Source: Streptococcus mitis SK579
GTDB taxonomy: Bacteria > Bacillota > Bacilli > Lactobacillales > Streptococcaceae
Direction of reading: 5' to 3'
Assembly: GCF_000257905.1 (NCBI RefSeq)
Contig: NZ_AJJL01000043.1
Span: forward strand, 1 to 37,271
DNA: 37,271 nucleotides
Below the pieces are notes generated by a model, which worked only from the letters and a program-made list of their open reading frames with translations, had not been told where the DNA came from and made no database searches. Made by a program: the position numbers and the translations under genes. Shown piece after piece: positions 15,260 through 23,180 of the stretch. How positions within the stretch are numbered: the stretch's first letter is position 1; the number at the start of each line of letters is the position of its first letter.

Positions 15260-16201
15260 ATGGTTCAAGAAATTGCACAAGAAATCATTCGTTCGGCCCG
15301 GAAAAAAGGGGCGCAAGACATTTATTTTGTCCCTAAGTTAGACGCCTATGAGCTTCATATGAGGGTCGGAGATGAGCGCTGTAAAATCGGTTGTTATGAT
15401 TTTGAAAAGTTTGCGGCCGTCATCAGTCATTTCAAGTTTGTGGCAGGTATGAATGTGGGAGAAAAGCGACGTAGTCAACTTGGTTCCTGCGACTATGCCT
15501 ATGATGATAAGATGGCGTCCCTACGTCTATCTACCGTAGGCGATTATCGAGGACATGAGAGTTTAGTAATTCGCTTGTTGCATGATGAGGAGCAGGATTT
15601 GCATTTTTGGTTTCAGAATATTGACGAATTGGGTAAGCAGTACAGGCAACGTGGTCTCTATCTCTTTGCTGGTCCGGTCGGAAGTGGCAAGACGACTCTG
15701 ATGCACGAATTGGCCAAGTCACTTTTTAAGGGACAACAAGTCATGTCCATTGAAGATCCGGTTGAGATCAAGCAGGACGACATGCTCCAGTTGCAGTTAA
15801 ATGAAGCAATTGGACTGACCTATGAAAATCTGATTAAGCTTTCCTTACGTCATCGTCCTGATCTTTTGATTATCGGAGAAATTCGAGACAGCGAGACGGC
15901 GCGTGCAGTGGTCAGAGCTAGTTTGACAGGTGCGACAGTCTTTTCAACCATTCATGCCAAGAGTATTCGAGGTGTTTATGAGCGCCTGCTGGAGTTGGGT
16001 GTAAGTGGGGAGGAATTAGCAGTCGTTCTGCAAGGAGTCTGCTACCAGAGATTAATCGGGGGAGGAGGAATTGTTGACTTTGCAAACAAAGACTATCAAG
16101 AACACCAGCCAACTAGCTGGAATGAACAGATTGACCAGCTTCTTAAAGATGGACATATCACAAGTCTTCAGGCTGAAACGGAAAAAATTAGCTACAGCTA
16201 A
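15260..16201 (+). CDS. comGA: Competence pilus assembly ATPase ComGA (CglA)
   Basis: A 313-aa cytosolic ATPase of the GspE/PilB secretion superfamily that powers assembly of the transformation pilus. The Walker A box is GPVGSGKTT (near residue 140), an Asp box follows at SIEDPVEIKQ, Walker B is LLIIGEIRD, and a His box is seen at STIHAKS. It lacks the N-terminal extension of type II secretion ATPases, normal for ComGA. ATG at 15260 follows GAGGAGGTAAGT. It is the first gene of the comG operon, directly behind the com-box, and its 3' end overlaps comGB by 53 nt. Confidence 0.96.
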   Translation: MVQEIAQEIIRSARKKGAQDIYFVPKLDAYELHMRVGDERCKIGCYDFEKFAAVISHFKFVAGMNVGEKRRSQLGSCDYAYDDKMASLRLSTVGDYRGHESLVIRLLHDEEQDLHFWFQNIDELGKQYRQRGLYLFAGPVGSGKTTLMHELAKSLFKGQQVMSIEDPVEIKQDDMLQLQLNEAIGLTYENLIKLSLRHRPDLLIIGEIRDSETARAVVRASLTGATVFSTIHAKSIRGVYERLLELGVSGEELAVVLQGVCYQRLIGGGGIVDFANKDYQEHQPTSWNEQIDQLLKDGHITSLQAETEKISYS

Positions 16202-17165
16202 GCAAAAAAATATCATCATCTTGTTTAACAATCTCTTTTCCAGCGGTTTTCATCTGGTGGAGACCATCTCCTTTTTAGATAGGAGTTCTCTGTTAGATAA
16301 GCAGTGCGTGACCCAGATGCGCACGGGCTTGTCTCAGGGGAACTCATTCTCAGAAATGATGGCTAGTTTAGGCTTTTCAAACGCCATTGTCACTCAGTTA
16401 TCCCTAGCTGAAGTTCATGGGAATCTCCACCTGAGTTTGGGAAAGATAGAAGAGTATCTAGACAATCTGGCCAAGGTCAAGAAAAAACTAATTGAAGTAG
16501 CGACCTATCCCTTGATTTTACTGGGATTTCTTCTCTTAATCATGCTGGGGCTACGTAACTACCTACTACCACAACTGGATAGTAGTAATATCTCCACCCA
16601 AATTATTGGCAATCTCCCACAAATCTTTCTAGGAATGGTAGGGTTTGTTTCAGTAGGTATCCTTTTAGCACTAACTTTTTATAAAAGAAGTTCTAAGATG
16701 CGCGTCTTTTCTATCCTAGCACGCATTCCTTTTCTGGGAATCTTTGTGCAGACTTATCTGACAGCTTATTATGCGCGTGAATGGGGGAATATGATTTCGC
16801 AGGGGATGGAGCTGACGCAGATTTTTCAGATTATGCAGGAACAAGGTTCCCAACTCTTTAAAGAAATCGGTCGAGATTTGGCTCAATCCCTACAAAATGG
16901 CCGAGAATTTTCTCAGATGATAGGAACCTATCCTTTCTTTAAGAAGGAGTTGAGTCTTATTATAGAGTATGGGGAAGTCAAGTCCAAGCTGGGGAGTGAA
17001 TTGGGAATCTATGCTGAAAAAACTTGGGAAGCCTTTTTTACCCGAGTCAACCGCACCATGAATTTGGTGCAGCCACTGGTTTTTATCTTTGTGGCACTGA
17101 TTATCGTTTTACTTTATGCGGCAATGCTCATGCCCATGTATCAAAATATGGAGGTAAATTTTTAA
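16149..17165 (+). CDS. comGB: Competence pilus platform membrane protein ComGB (CglB)
   Basis: A 338-aa GspF/PilC-type inner-membrane platform protein. It has cytoplasmic GspF-like repeats (SSGFHLVETISFLDR and ISQGMELTQIFQIMQEQG) and three hydrophobic segments (ATYPLILLGFLLLIML, IFLGMVGFVSVGILLALTF, and the C-terminal VFIFVALIIVLLYAAMLMP). The start was set at ATG 16149 because the family begins near DISQVFRL; in-frame ATGs at 16071 and 16122 give longer forms without good ribosome-binding sites. It is translationally coupled to comGA by overlap. It should anchor the pilus and recruit ComGA and the pseudopilins. Confidence 0.93.
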   Translation: MDISQVFRLKRKKLATAKQKNIIILFNNLFSSGFHLVETISFLDRSSLLDKQCVTQMRTGLSQGNSFSEMMASLGFSNAIVTQLSLAEVHGNLHLSLGKIEEYLDNLAKVKKKLIEVATYPLILLGFLLLIMLGLRNYLLPQLDSSNISTQIIGNLPQIFLGMVGFVSVGILLALTFYKRSSKMRVFSILARIPFLGIFVQTYLTAYYAREWGNMISQGMELTQIFQIMQEQGSQLFKEIGRDLAQSLQNGREFSQMIGTYPFFKKELSLIIEYGEVKSKLGSELGIYAEKTWEAFFTRVNRTMNLVQPLVFIFVALIIVLLYAAMLMPMYQNMEVNF

Positions 17166-17166
17166 C

Positions 17167-17493
17167 ATGAAAAAAATGATGACATTCTTGAAAAAAGCTA
17201 AGGTTAAAGCTTTCACTCTGGTAGAGATGTTAGTGGTCCTTTTAATCATCAGTGTGCTTCTCTTGCTCTTTGTACCTAATTTGACCAAGCAAAAAGAGGC
17301 TGTCAATGACAAAGGAAAAGCTGCTGTTGTTAAGGTGGTAGAAAGTCAGGCAGAACTTTATAGCTTGGATAAAAATGAAGATGCTAGCCTAAGCAAGTTA
17401 CAAGCAGATGGGCGAATCACAAAAGAACAGGCTAAAGCCTATAATGAATACTATACAAAAAATGGAGGGGGAAATCGTAAAGTCAATGATTAA
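17167..17493 (+). CDS. comGC: Major competence pseudopilin ComGC (CglC)
   Basis: A 108-aa prepilin. A short basic leader ending KVKA precedes the prepilin peptidase site A|FTLVEM, with the conserved Glu at position +5, followed by the hydrophobic assembly helix LVVLLIISVLLLLFVPNL. The remaining soluble part is small and alpha-helical, rich in Lys and Glu. It is the main subunit of the transformation pilus that captures DNA. The ATG comes 1 nt after the comGB stop, with GGAGG at 17150-17154 inside the comGB end. Cleavage needs a prepilin peptidase (ComC/CilC) encoded elsewhere. Confidence 0.96.
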   Translation: MKKMMTFLKKAKVKAFTLVEMLVVLLIISVLLLLFVPNLTKQKEAVNDKGKAAVVKVVESQAELYSLDKNEDASLSKLQADGRITKEQAKAYNEYYTKNGGGNRKVND

Positions 17494-17890
17494 GGCCTTT
17501 ACCATGCTTGAAAGTCTCTTGGTTTTGGGACTTGTGAGTATCCTTTCATTGGGCTTGTCTGGCTCTGTTCAGTCCACTTTTGCAGCGGTAGAGGAGCAGA
17601 TTTTCTTTATGGAGTTTGAAGAACTCTATAGAGAAACCCAAAAACGCAGTGTAGCCAGTCAGCAAAAGACTAGTCTGAACTTAGATGGGCAGACCATTAG
17701 CAATGGCAGTCAAAAGTTGACAGTTCCTAAAGGAATTCAGGCACCATCGGGACAAAGTATCACATTTGACCGAGCTGGGGGCAATTCGTCCCTGGCTAAG
17801 GTTGAATTTCAGACCAGCAAAGGAGCGATTCGTTACCAATTATATCTAGGAAATGGAAAAATTAAACGCATTAAGGAAACAAAAAATTAG
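17486..17890 (+). CDS. comGD: Minor competence pseudopilin ComGD (CglD)
   Basis: A 134-aa minor pilin. The type IV leader is very short (M-I-K-A), then the cleavage site A|FTMLESLLVLGLVS with Glu at +5. The start was set at ATG 17486, directly before KAFTMLE. GGAGGGG at 17464-17470 is about 15 nt upstream, slightly distant. Longer in-frame starts at 17408 or 17462 would overlap comGC more. The gene overlaps the comGC end by 8 nt. Its C-terminal globular part (about residues 60-134) is the probable pilus-tip module. Confidence 0.9.
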   Translation: MIKAFTMLESLLVLGLVSILSLGLSGSVQSTFAAVEEQIFFMEFEELYRETQKRSVASQQKTSLNLDGQTISNGSQKLTVPKGIQAPSGQSITFDRAGGNSSLAKVEFQTSKGAIRYQLYLGNGKIKRIKETKN

Positions 17891-18155
17891 GGCAGTGGTT
17901 TTACTGGAAGCAGTAGTCGCTCTAGCTATCTTTGCCAGCATTGCGACCCTTCTTTTGGGACAAATTCAGAAAAATAGACAAGAAGAAGCAAAAATCTTGC
18001 AAAAGGAAGAAGTCTTGCGTGTAGCTAAGATGGCCTTGCAGACAGGTCAAAATCAGGTAAACGTAAACGGAGTTGAGATTCAGGTGTTTTCTAGTGAAAA
18101 GGGATTGGAGGTTTATCATGGTTCAGAACAGTTGTTGGCTATCAAAGAGCCATAG
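17853..18155 (+). CDS. comGE: Minor competence pseudopilin ComGE (CglE)
   Basis: A 100-aa minor pilin with basic leader KQKIRA and N-terminal helix [21 protein letters not shown]. Glu occupies the expected +5 position, although FT is replaced by VV at the cleavage site. The ATG at 17853 has AGGAA just upstream and overlaps comGD by 38 nt. The small soluble domain is mostly Gln/Glu/Lys-rich. It probably forms part of the priming complex with ComGD, ComGF and ComGG. Confidence 0.9.
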   Translation: MEKLNALRKQKIRAVVLLEAVVALAIFASIATLLLGQIQKNRQEEAKILQKEEVLRVAKMALQTGQNQVNVNGVEIQVFSSEKGLEVYHGSEQLLAIKEP

Positions 18156-18579
18156 GGTCAAGGCTTTTACCTTGTTAGAATCACTGATTGCCCTCATTGT
18201 CATCAGTGGAAGTTTACTCCTCTTTCAAGCCATGAGTCAGCTCCTCATTTCAGAAGTTCGTTATCAGCAGCAAAGCGAGCAAAAAGAGTGGCTCTTGTTT
18301 GTGGACCAGCTGGAGGCAGAATTAAATCGTTCGCAATTCGAAAAAGTGGAGGGCAATCACCTCTATATGAAGCAGGATAGCAAGGAAATTGCGATAGGTA
18401 AGTCAAAATCAGATGATTTTCGGAAAACCGATGCCAGTGGACGAGGTTATCAGCCTATGGTTTATGGACTCAAATCAGCTCAGATTACAGAGGACAATCA
18501 ACTGGTTCGCTTTCGTTTTCAATTCCAAAAAGGCTTAGAAAGGGAGTTCATCTATCGTGTGGAAAAAGAAAAAAGTTAA
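18118..18579 (+). CDS. comGF: Minor competence pseudopilin ComGF (CglF)
   Basis: A 153-aa minor pilin. Leader KSHRVKA is followed by the cleavage site [16 protein letters not shown] with Glu at +5. The start at ATG 18118 is chosen because GGAGG (18106-18110) lies 7 nt upstream; a longer in-frame start at 18073 has no such site. It overlaps comGE by 38 nt. The C-terminal part matches the ComGF/PF15980-like pattern ([20 protein letters not shown]). Confidence 0.92.
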   Translation: MVQNSCWLSKSHRVKAFTLLESLIALIVISGSLLLFQAMSQLLISEVRYQQQSEQKEWLLFVDQLEAELNRSQFEKVEGNHLYMKQDSKEIAIGKSKSDDFRKTDASGRGYQPMVYGLKSAQITEDNQLVRFRFQFQKGLEREFIYRVEKEKS

Positions 18580-18970
18580 GGCGGGAGTTCTCCTCTATGC
18601 AGTCACCATGGCTGCTATCTTTAGTCTTTTGTTACAATTTTACTTGAACAGACAAGTCGCCCACTATCAAGACTATGCTTTAAATAAAGAAAAGCTGATT
18701 GCCATTGCCATGGCCAAGCGAACCAAGGATAAAGCCGAGCAAGAAAGTGGGGAACAGGTCTTTAACTTAGGTCAAGTAAGCTATCAAAACAAGAAAATTG
18801 GCTTGGTGACGACGGTTCGTACACAAAAGAATCAATATGAATTCATCTTTCCTTCAGTCAAAATCAAAGAAGAGAAAACAGAGAAAAAGGAAGAGGTAGT
18901 GACTGATTCAAGTAATCAAGCAGAGAAGAAAAAATCAGACGAGAAGTCTGAAAAGAAAGAGAATTCCTAG
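18557..18970 (+). CDS. comGG: Minor competence pseudopilin ComGG (CglG)
   Basis: A 137-aa protein starting with GTG at 18557; AGGGAG is 10 nt upstream and the gene overlaps comGF by 23 nt. [11 protein letters not shown] followed by a hydrophobic helix resembles a type IV leader, but the conserved Glu at +5 is replaced (Y), as in many ComGG/GspK-like tip pilins. The last 35 residues are an extreme Lys/Glu-rich tail. It is the last gene of the pilus part of the operon. No terminator is seen after it. Confidence 0.88.
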   Translation: MWKKKKVKAGVLLYAVTMAAIFSLLLQFYLNRQVAHYQDYALNKEKLIAIAMAKRTKDKAEQESGEQVFNLGQVSYQNKKIGLVTTVRTQKNQYEFIFPSVKIKEEKTEKKEEVVTDSSNQAEKKKSDEKSEKKENS

Positions 18971-18987
18971 CCAATCAAGCTACTTTG

Positions 18988-18996
18988 TGCTAAACT
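18988..18996 (+). promoter_or_regulatory. Extended -10 abutting the methyltransferase start (leaderless type)
   Basis: TGCTAAACT, then AAAAAT, then ATG at 19003. The spacing of 6 nt and absence of a Shine-Dalgarno predict a transcript that begins at or next to the start codon. Confidence 0.6.
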
Positions 18997-19002
18997 AAAA
19001 AT

Positions 19003-19590
19003 ATGAAACATGATTTTAACCACAAAGCAGAAACTTTTGATTCCCCTAAAAACATTTTCCTTGCAAACTTGGTTTGTCAAGCAGTCGAGAAACAGATTAA
19101 TCTTCTATCAGACAAAGAAATTTTGGATTTCGGTGGAGGGACGGGTCTGTTAACCTTGCACCTAGCCAAGCAGGCCAAGTCTGTAACATTGGTGGATATT
19201 TCGGAGAAAATGCTGGAGCAAGCTCGTTTGAAAGCGGAGCAGCAAGCAATCAAGAATATTCAGTTTTTGGAACAAGATTTACTGAAAAATCCCTTGAAGA
19301 AAGAGTTTGATCTCATTGTTGTTTGTCGGGTTCTTCATCATATGCCTGATTTGGATGCGACTCTCTCTCTGTTTCATCAACATCTGAGAGAAAATGGACA
19401 ACTTTTACTTGCTGATTTTACCAAGACAGAGGCTAACCATCATGGATTTGATTTAGCTGAACTGCAAAAACAGCTAATTGAGCATGGTTTTTCATATGTG
19501 CATAGTCAGATCCTCTATAGCGCTGAAGACCTGTTTCAAGGAAATTATTCAGAACTCTTTTTTACAGTAGCCCAAAAATCACTCGCCTAG
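19003..19590 (+). CDS. Class I SAM-dependent methyltransferase
   Basis: A 195-aa soluble methyltransferase. Motif I is LDFGGGTGLLTLHLA (around residue 43), the acidic end of strand 2 is VTLVDISEKML, and motif IV is FDLIVVCRVLHHMPD. The overall pattern is Methyltransf_25/UbiE-like, so a small-molecule substrate is more likely than DNA or rRNA, but it cannot be named. The ATG at 19003 lacks a ribosome-binding site and sits 6 nt after an extended -10. Terminator stem arms flank its stop codon. It lies 32 nt after comGG, so competence read-through may also transcribe it. Confidence 0.88.
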   Translation: MKHDFNHKAETFDSPKNIFLANLVCQAVEKQINLLSDKEILDFGGGTGLLTLHLAKQAKSVTLVDISEKMLEQARLKAEQQAIKNIQFLEQDLLKNPLKKEFDLIVVCRVLHHMPDLDATLSLFHQHLRENGQLLLADFTKTEANHHGFDLAELQKQLIEHGFSYVHSQILYSAEDLFQGNYSELFFTVAQKSLA

Positions 19591-19606
19591 TCAGGGAGTG
19601 ATTTTT
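19575..19606 (+). terminator. Terminator overlapping the methyltransferase stop codon
   Basis: AAAATCACTC (19575-19584) / GAGTGATTTT (19596-19605), followed by T. The 5' arm is made of the last coding triplets, and the TAG (19588-19590) lies in the loop. Confidence 0.88.
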
Positions 19607-19635
19607 CTATAAGGATGGAAAAAAGAAGGGAAATT

Positions 19636-19644
19636 TGATAAGAT
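19636..19644 (+). promoter_or_regulatory. Extended -10 abutting the ytxK-like start (leaderless type)
   Basis: TGATAAGAT, then AGGAAT, then ATG at 19651. The AGGA within the spacer is only 2 nt from the ATG, too close for normal Shine-Dalgarno pairing. Confidence 0.55.
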
Positions 19645-19650
19645 AGGAAT

Positions 19651-20604
19651 ATGGATTTTGAAAAAATTGAACAAGCTTATACCTATTTACTAGAGAATGT
19701 CCAAGTCATCCAAAGTGATTTGGCAACCAATTTTTATGACGCTTTGGTGGAGCAAAACAGCATCTATCTGGATGGTGAGACTGAGTTAGAGCAGGTCAAG
19801 GAAAACAATCAAGCCCTTAAGCGTTTAGCACTACGCAAAGAAGAATGGCTCAAGACCTACCAGTTTCTCTTGATGAAGGCTGGACAAACAGAGCCCCTAC
19901 AGGCCAATCACCAGTTTACACCAGATGCCATTGCTTTACTTTTGGTGTTTATTGTGGAGGAATTGTTTAAAGAGGAGGAAATCACTATCCTCGAAATGGG
20001 TTCTGGCATGGGGATTCTGGGCGCTACTTTCTTAACCTCTCTTGCTAAGAAAGTGGATTACTTGGGAGTGGAAGTAGACGATTTGCTGATTGATTTGGCA
20101 GCTAGTATGGCAGATGTAATTGGTTTGCAGGCTGGCTTTGTCCAAGGAGATGCCGTTCGTCCACAAATGCTCAAAGAAAGTGATGTGGTCATCAGTGACT
20201 TGCCTGTTGGCTATTATCCTGATGATGCCGTTGCGTCACGCCATCAAGTTGCTTCTAGTCAAGAACATACTTACGCCCATCACTTGCTCATGGAACAAGG
20301 ACTTAAGTACCTCAAGTCAGATGGATACGCTATTTTTCTCGCTCCGAGTGATTTGTTGACCAGTCCTCAAAGTGATTTATTAAAGGGGTGGTTGAAAGAA
20401 GAGGCGAGTCTGGTTGCTATGATTAGTTTGCCTGAAAATCTTTTTGCTAATGCCAAACAATATAAGACTATTTTTATCCTACAGAAGAAAAGTGAAACAG
20501 CAGTAGAGCCTTTTGTTTATCCACTTGCTAGCTTGCAAGATGCAACTATTTTAATGAAATTTAAAGAAAATTGTCAAAAATGGACTCAAGGTACTGAAAT
20601 ATAA
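19651..20604 (+). CDS. YtxK/ComYH-type class I SAM methyltransferase
   Basis: A 317-aa protein with an N-terminal helical region (1-100) and a C-terminal N6-adenine-methylase-like fold. Motif I is ILEMGSGMGILGATFL and the catalytic motif reads ISDLPVGYYP, a variant of (N/D)PPY. The expected target-recognition domain is missing, so it is not a typical restriction methylase. In streptococci its orthologue (comYH in S. mutans) lies between the pilus genes and ackA and belongs to the late-competence transcript, as the order here also suggests. The substrate is not established. The start ATG at 19651 sits 6 nt after an extended -10. Confidence 0.88.
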   Translation: MDFEKIEQAYTYLLENVQVIQSDLATNFYDALVEQNSIYLDGETELEQVKENNQALKRLALRKEEWLKTYQFLLMKAGQTEPLQANHQFTPDAIALLLVFIVEELFKEEEITILEMGSGMGILGATFLTSLAKKVDYLGVEVDDLLIDLAASMADVIGLQAGFVQGDAVRPQMLKESDVVISDLPVGYYPDDAVASRHQVASSQEHTYAHHLLMEQGLKYLKSDGYAIFLAPSDLLTSPQSDLLKGWLKEEASLVAMISLPENLFANAKQYKTIFILQKKSETAVEPFVYPLASLQDATILMKFKENCQKWTQGTEI

Positions 20605-20622
20605 AATAGATTTTGTTATAAT
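20594..20622 (+). promoter_or_regulatory. Promoter of ackA
   Basis: CTGAAA (20594-20599), 17-nt spacer, TATAAT (20617-20622), with TGT before it making an extended -10. The -35 lies in the last codons of the ytxK-like gene. Confidence 0.75.
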
Positions 20623-20624
20623 AG

Positions 20625-20640
20625 TTGAAAACGCTTAAAA
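20625..20640 (+). promoter_or_regulatory. Candidate cre (CcpA) site at the ackA start
   Basis: TTGAAAACGCTTAAAA matches the cre consensus WTGNAANCGNWNNCW at all positions but one. It spans the predicted transcription start. CcpA control of ackA is known in Firmicutes; this position would favour repression, so the sign of any effect is uncertain. Confidence 0.55.
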
Positions 20641-20653
20641 GAGGAGTCTTGTT

Positions 20654-21844
20654 ATGACAAAAACAATTGCAATCAATGCAGGAAGTTCAAGTTTGAAATG
20701 GCAATTATACTTAATGCCCGAGGAAACAGTGCTAGCCAAAGGCTTGATTGAACGTATCGGTTTGAAAGATTCAATTTCAACTGTAAAATTTGACGGCCGT
20801 TCTGAACAACAAATTTTGGATATTGAAGATCATACACAAGCCGTTAAAATCTTGTTGGATGACTTGATTCGTTTCGACATTATCAAGGCTTACGATGAGA
20901 TTACTGGTGTTGGACATCGTGTTGTTGCAGGTGGAGAATATTTCAAAGAATCGACAGTTGTTGAGGGAGATGTTTTAGAAAAAGTTGAAGAGTTGAGTTT
21001 GTTGGCTCCTCTCCATAACCCAGCCAATGCAGCAGGTGTTCGTGCCTTCAAGGAATTGTTGCCAGATATTACCAGTGTAGTTGTTTTTGATACTTCATTC
21101 CACACAAGTATGCCAGAGAAAGCTTATCGCTACCCTCTACCAACAAAATATTACACAGAAAACAAGGTTCGGAAATATGGTGCCCACGGAACAAGCCACC
21201 AATTTGTAGCAGGAGAAGCTGCAAAACTCTTGGGACGTCCATTAGAAGACTTGAAATTGATTACTTGCCACATCGGTAATGGTGCTTCTATTACAGCTGT
21301 TAAGGGTGGTCAATCTGTGGATACTTCAATGGGATTCACTCCACTTGGTGGTGTGATGATGGGAACTCGTACAGGAGATATTGACCCAGCTATCATCCCT
21401 TACCTAATGCAATATACAGAGGACTTTAATACGCCAGAGGCTATTAGCCATATTCTCAATCGTGAGTCAGGACTCCTGGGAGTTTCAGGACAGTCTAGTG
21501 ATATGCGTGATGTGATTGCTGCTAAAAAAGAAGGAGACCATGATGCTACCTTAGCATATGAAATCTATATTGACCGTATCCAAAAACATATTGGGCAGTA
21601 CCTTGCAGTCCTAAATGGTGCAGATGCTATTATCTTTACAGCGGGTGTAGGAGAAAATGCAACCGATGTACGTGAAGATGTTATTTCAGGTATCTCTTGG
21701 TTTGGTTGTGACGTTGATCCTGAAAAGAACGTCTTTGGAGTGACGGGAGATATTTCAACCGACGCAGCTAAAATCCGTGTCTTGGTTATTCCAACAGATG
21801 AAGAATTAGTCATAGCTCGTGACGTTGAACGCTTGAAAAAATAA
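20654..21844 (+). CDS. ackA: Acetate kinase
   Basis: A 396-aa cytosolic kinase interconverting acetyl-phosphate + ADP and acetate + ATP, the ATP-yielding end of the pyruvate-oxidase and Pta routes. NAGSSSLK (residues 8-15) is the first family signature. GHRVVAGG and [14 protein letters not shown] are further conserved blocks, and HIGNGAS and [13 protein letters not shown] hold phosphate- and acetate-binding residues. Length is complete. ATG at 20654 follows AAGAGGAG. Acetyl-phosphate level can also influence two-component signalling. Its position after ytxK means competence may add to its transcription. Confidence 0.98.
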   Translation: MTKTIAINAGSSSLKWQLYLMPEETVLAKGLIERIGLKDSISTVKFDGRSEQQILDIEDHTQAVKILLDDLIRFDIIKAYDEITGVGHRVVAGGEYFKESTVVEGDVLEKVEELSLLAPLHNPANAAGVRAFKELLPDITSVVVFDTSFHTSMPEKAYRYPLPTKYYTENKVRKYGAHGTSHQFVAGEAAKLLGRPLEDLKLITCHIGNGASITAVKGGQSVDTSMGFTPLGGVMMGTRTGDIDPAIIPYLMQYTEDFNTPEAISHILNRESGLLGVSGQSSDMRDVIAAKKEGDHDATLAYEIYIDRIQKHIGQYLAVLNGADAIIFTAGVGENATDVREDVISGISWFGCDVDPEKNVFGVTGDISTDAAKIRVLVIPTDEELVIARDVERLKK

Positions 21845-21870
21845 GCAAAACTATAAAACATATTTAGTAC

Positions 21871-21906
21871 AAGAAGTTGGGAAAGAGATTTTCCAGCTTC
21901 TTTTTC
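21871..21906 (+). terminator. Terminator after ackA
   Basis: AAGAAGTTGG (21871-21880) / CCAGCTTCTT (21893-21902), with one wobble, followed by TTTT. Confidence 0.87.
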
Positions 21907-21954
21907 TGATGAAATTGTCCAAAACCTTGCTATGATTGGCTTTTTTGAAAAATA

Positions 21955-21963
21955 TGGTATAAT
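21955..21963 (+). promoter_or_regulatory. Promoter of rnpA-yidC1-jag
   Basis: TGGTATAAT is a consensus extended -10; TTGGCT at 21936-21941 (16-nt spacer) may act as -35. The leader is about 23 nt with TGGAG before the TTG start. Confidence 0.75.
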
Positions 21964-21992
21964 AGTAGTAATTTAATAGATGGAGTTGAGTT

Positions 21993-22364
21993 TTGAAGAA
22001 AAACTTTCGTGTAAAAAGAGAGAAAGATTTTAAGGCGATTTTCAAGGAGGGGACAAGTTTTGCTAATCGCAAATTTGTTGTCTACCAACTAGAAAACCAG
22101 AAAAACCATTTTCGAGTAGGTCTATCAGTTAGCAAAAAACTGGGGAATGCAGTCACTAGAAATCAAATCAAGCGACGAATCCGACATATTATCCAGAATG
22201 TAAAAGGGAGTCTGGAAGAAAACGTCGATTTTGTTGTCATTGCTCGAAAAGGGGTTGAAACCTTGGGATACGCAGAGATGGAGAAAAATCTACTCCACGT
22301 ATTAAAATTATCAAAGATTTACCAGGAAGGAAATAGGAGTGAAAAAGAAACTACAGTTGACTAG
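21993..22364 (+). CDS. rnpA: Ribonuclease P protein component
   Basis: A 123-aa very basic protein that binds the RnpB RNA and helps 5' processing of pre-tRNAs. The conserved RNR-type motif appears as [18 protein letters not shown] (about residues 49-66). [10 protein letters not shown] precedes it and VIARKGV follows. The start is TTG at 21993, with TGGAGTTGAG just upstream; no ATG fits. Its 3' end overlaps yidC1 by 26 nt, so the two are coupled. As usual in streptococci, rpmH is not adjacent. Confidence 0.96.
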   Translation: MKKNFRVKREKDFKAIFKEGTSFANRKFVVYQLENQKNHFRVGLSVSKKLGNAVTRNQIKRRIRHIIQNVKGSLEENVDFVVIARKGVETLGYAEMEKNLLHVLKLSKIYQEGNRSEKETTVD

Positions 22365-23163
22365 TTTGCTAGGACTGTCTCTATTAATCATGACAGCTTG
22401 TGCGACTAATGGGACAACTAGCGATATTACAGCCAATTCGGCTGATTTTTGGAGTAAATTTGTTTACTTCTTTGCAGAAATTATTCGCTTTTTATCGTTT
22501 GATATCAGTATCGGAGTGGGAATTATCCTCTTTACGGTCTTGATTCGTACACTGCTTTTGCCAGTCTTTCAAGTGCAAATGGTGGCTTCCAGAAAAATGC
22601 AGGAAGCTCAACCACGTATTAAGGCGCTTAGAGAACAATATCCAGGTCGAGATATGGAAAGCAGAACCAAGCTAGAGCAAGAAATGCGTAAAGTCTTTAA
22701 AGAAATGGGTGTCAGACAGTCAGATTCTCTTTGGCCGATTTTGATTCAGATGCCGGTTATCTTGGCCTTGTTCCAAGCTCTATCAAGAGTTGACTTTTTA
22801 AAGACAGGTCATTTCTTATGGATTAACCTTGGTGGTGTGGATACAACCCTTGTTCTTCCGATTTTAGCAGCAGTATTTACTTTTTTAAGTACTTGGTTGT
22901 CCAATAAAGCCTTGTCTGAGCGTAATGGTGCTACGACTGCGATGATGTATGGGATTCCAGTCTTGATTTTTATCTTTGGGGTTTATGCTCCGAGCGGAGT
23001 AGCGCTCTACTGGGCAGTGTCCAATGCTTATCAAGTCTTGCAAACCTATTTCTTGAACAATCCATTCAAGATTATCGCAGAGCGCGAGGCTGTAGTACAG
23101 GCACAGAAAGATTTGGAAAATAGAAAAAGAAAAGCCAAGAAAAAGGCTCAGAAAATGAAATAA
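22339..23163 (+). CDS. yidC1: Membrane protein insertase YidC1 (SpoIIIJ), lipoprotein
   Basis: A 274-aa Oxa1/YidC/Alb3 insertase that helps membrane-protein insertion with or without SecYEG. It has a lipoprotein signal peptide with lipidated Cys21 (LLIMTAC), then five transmembrane segments. The conserved positively charged groove Arg lies in [13 protein letters not shown], and the long cytoplasmic hairpin is rich in charged residues (about 80-115). The C-terminus is strongly basic ([10 protein letters not shown]), which favours ribosome contact. GTG at 22339 is the start, with AGGAAGG and AGGAG upstream. It forms an operon with rnpA and jag; secE and yajC elsewhere in the window encode further Sec parts. 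Confidence 0.95.
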   Translation: MKKKLQLTSLLGLSLLIMTACATNGTTSDITANSADFWSKFVYFFAEIIRFLSFDISIGVGIILFTVLIRTLLLPVFQVQMVASRKMQEAQPRIKALREQYPGRDMESRTKLEQEMRKVFKEMGVRQSDSLWPILIQMPVILALFQALSRVDFLKTGHFLWINLGGVDTTLVLPILAAVFTFLSTWLSNKALSERNGATTAMMYGIPVLIFIFGVYAPSGVALYWAVSNAYQVLQTYFLNNPFKIIAEREAVVQAQKDLENRKRKAKKKAQKMK

Positions 23164-23180
23164 TAAGGAGGGATCTGGTA

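Noticed and set aside
16071..16148. Longer ComGB starting at 16071
   Set aside because: It would overlap comGA by 131 nt without a ribosome-binding site; the family starts near DISQVFRL at 16149.
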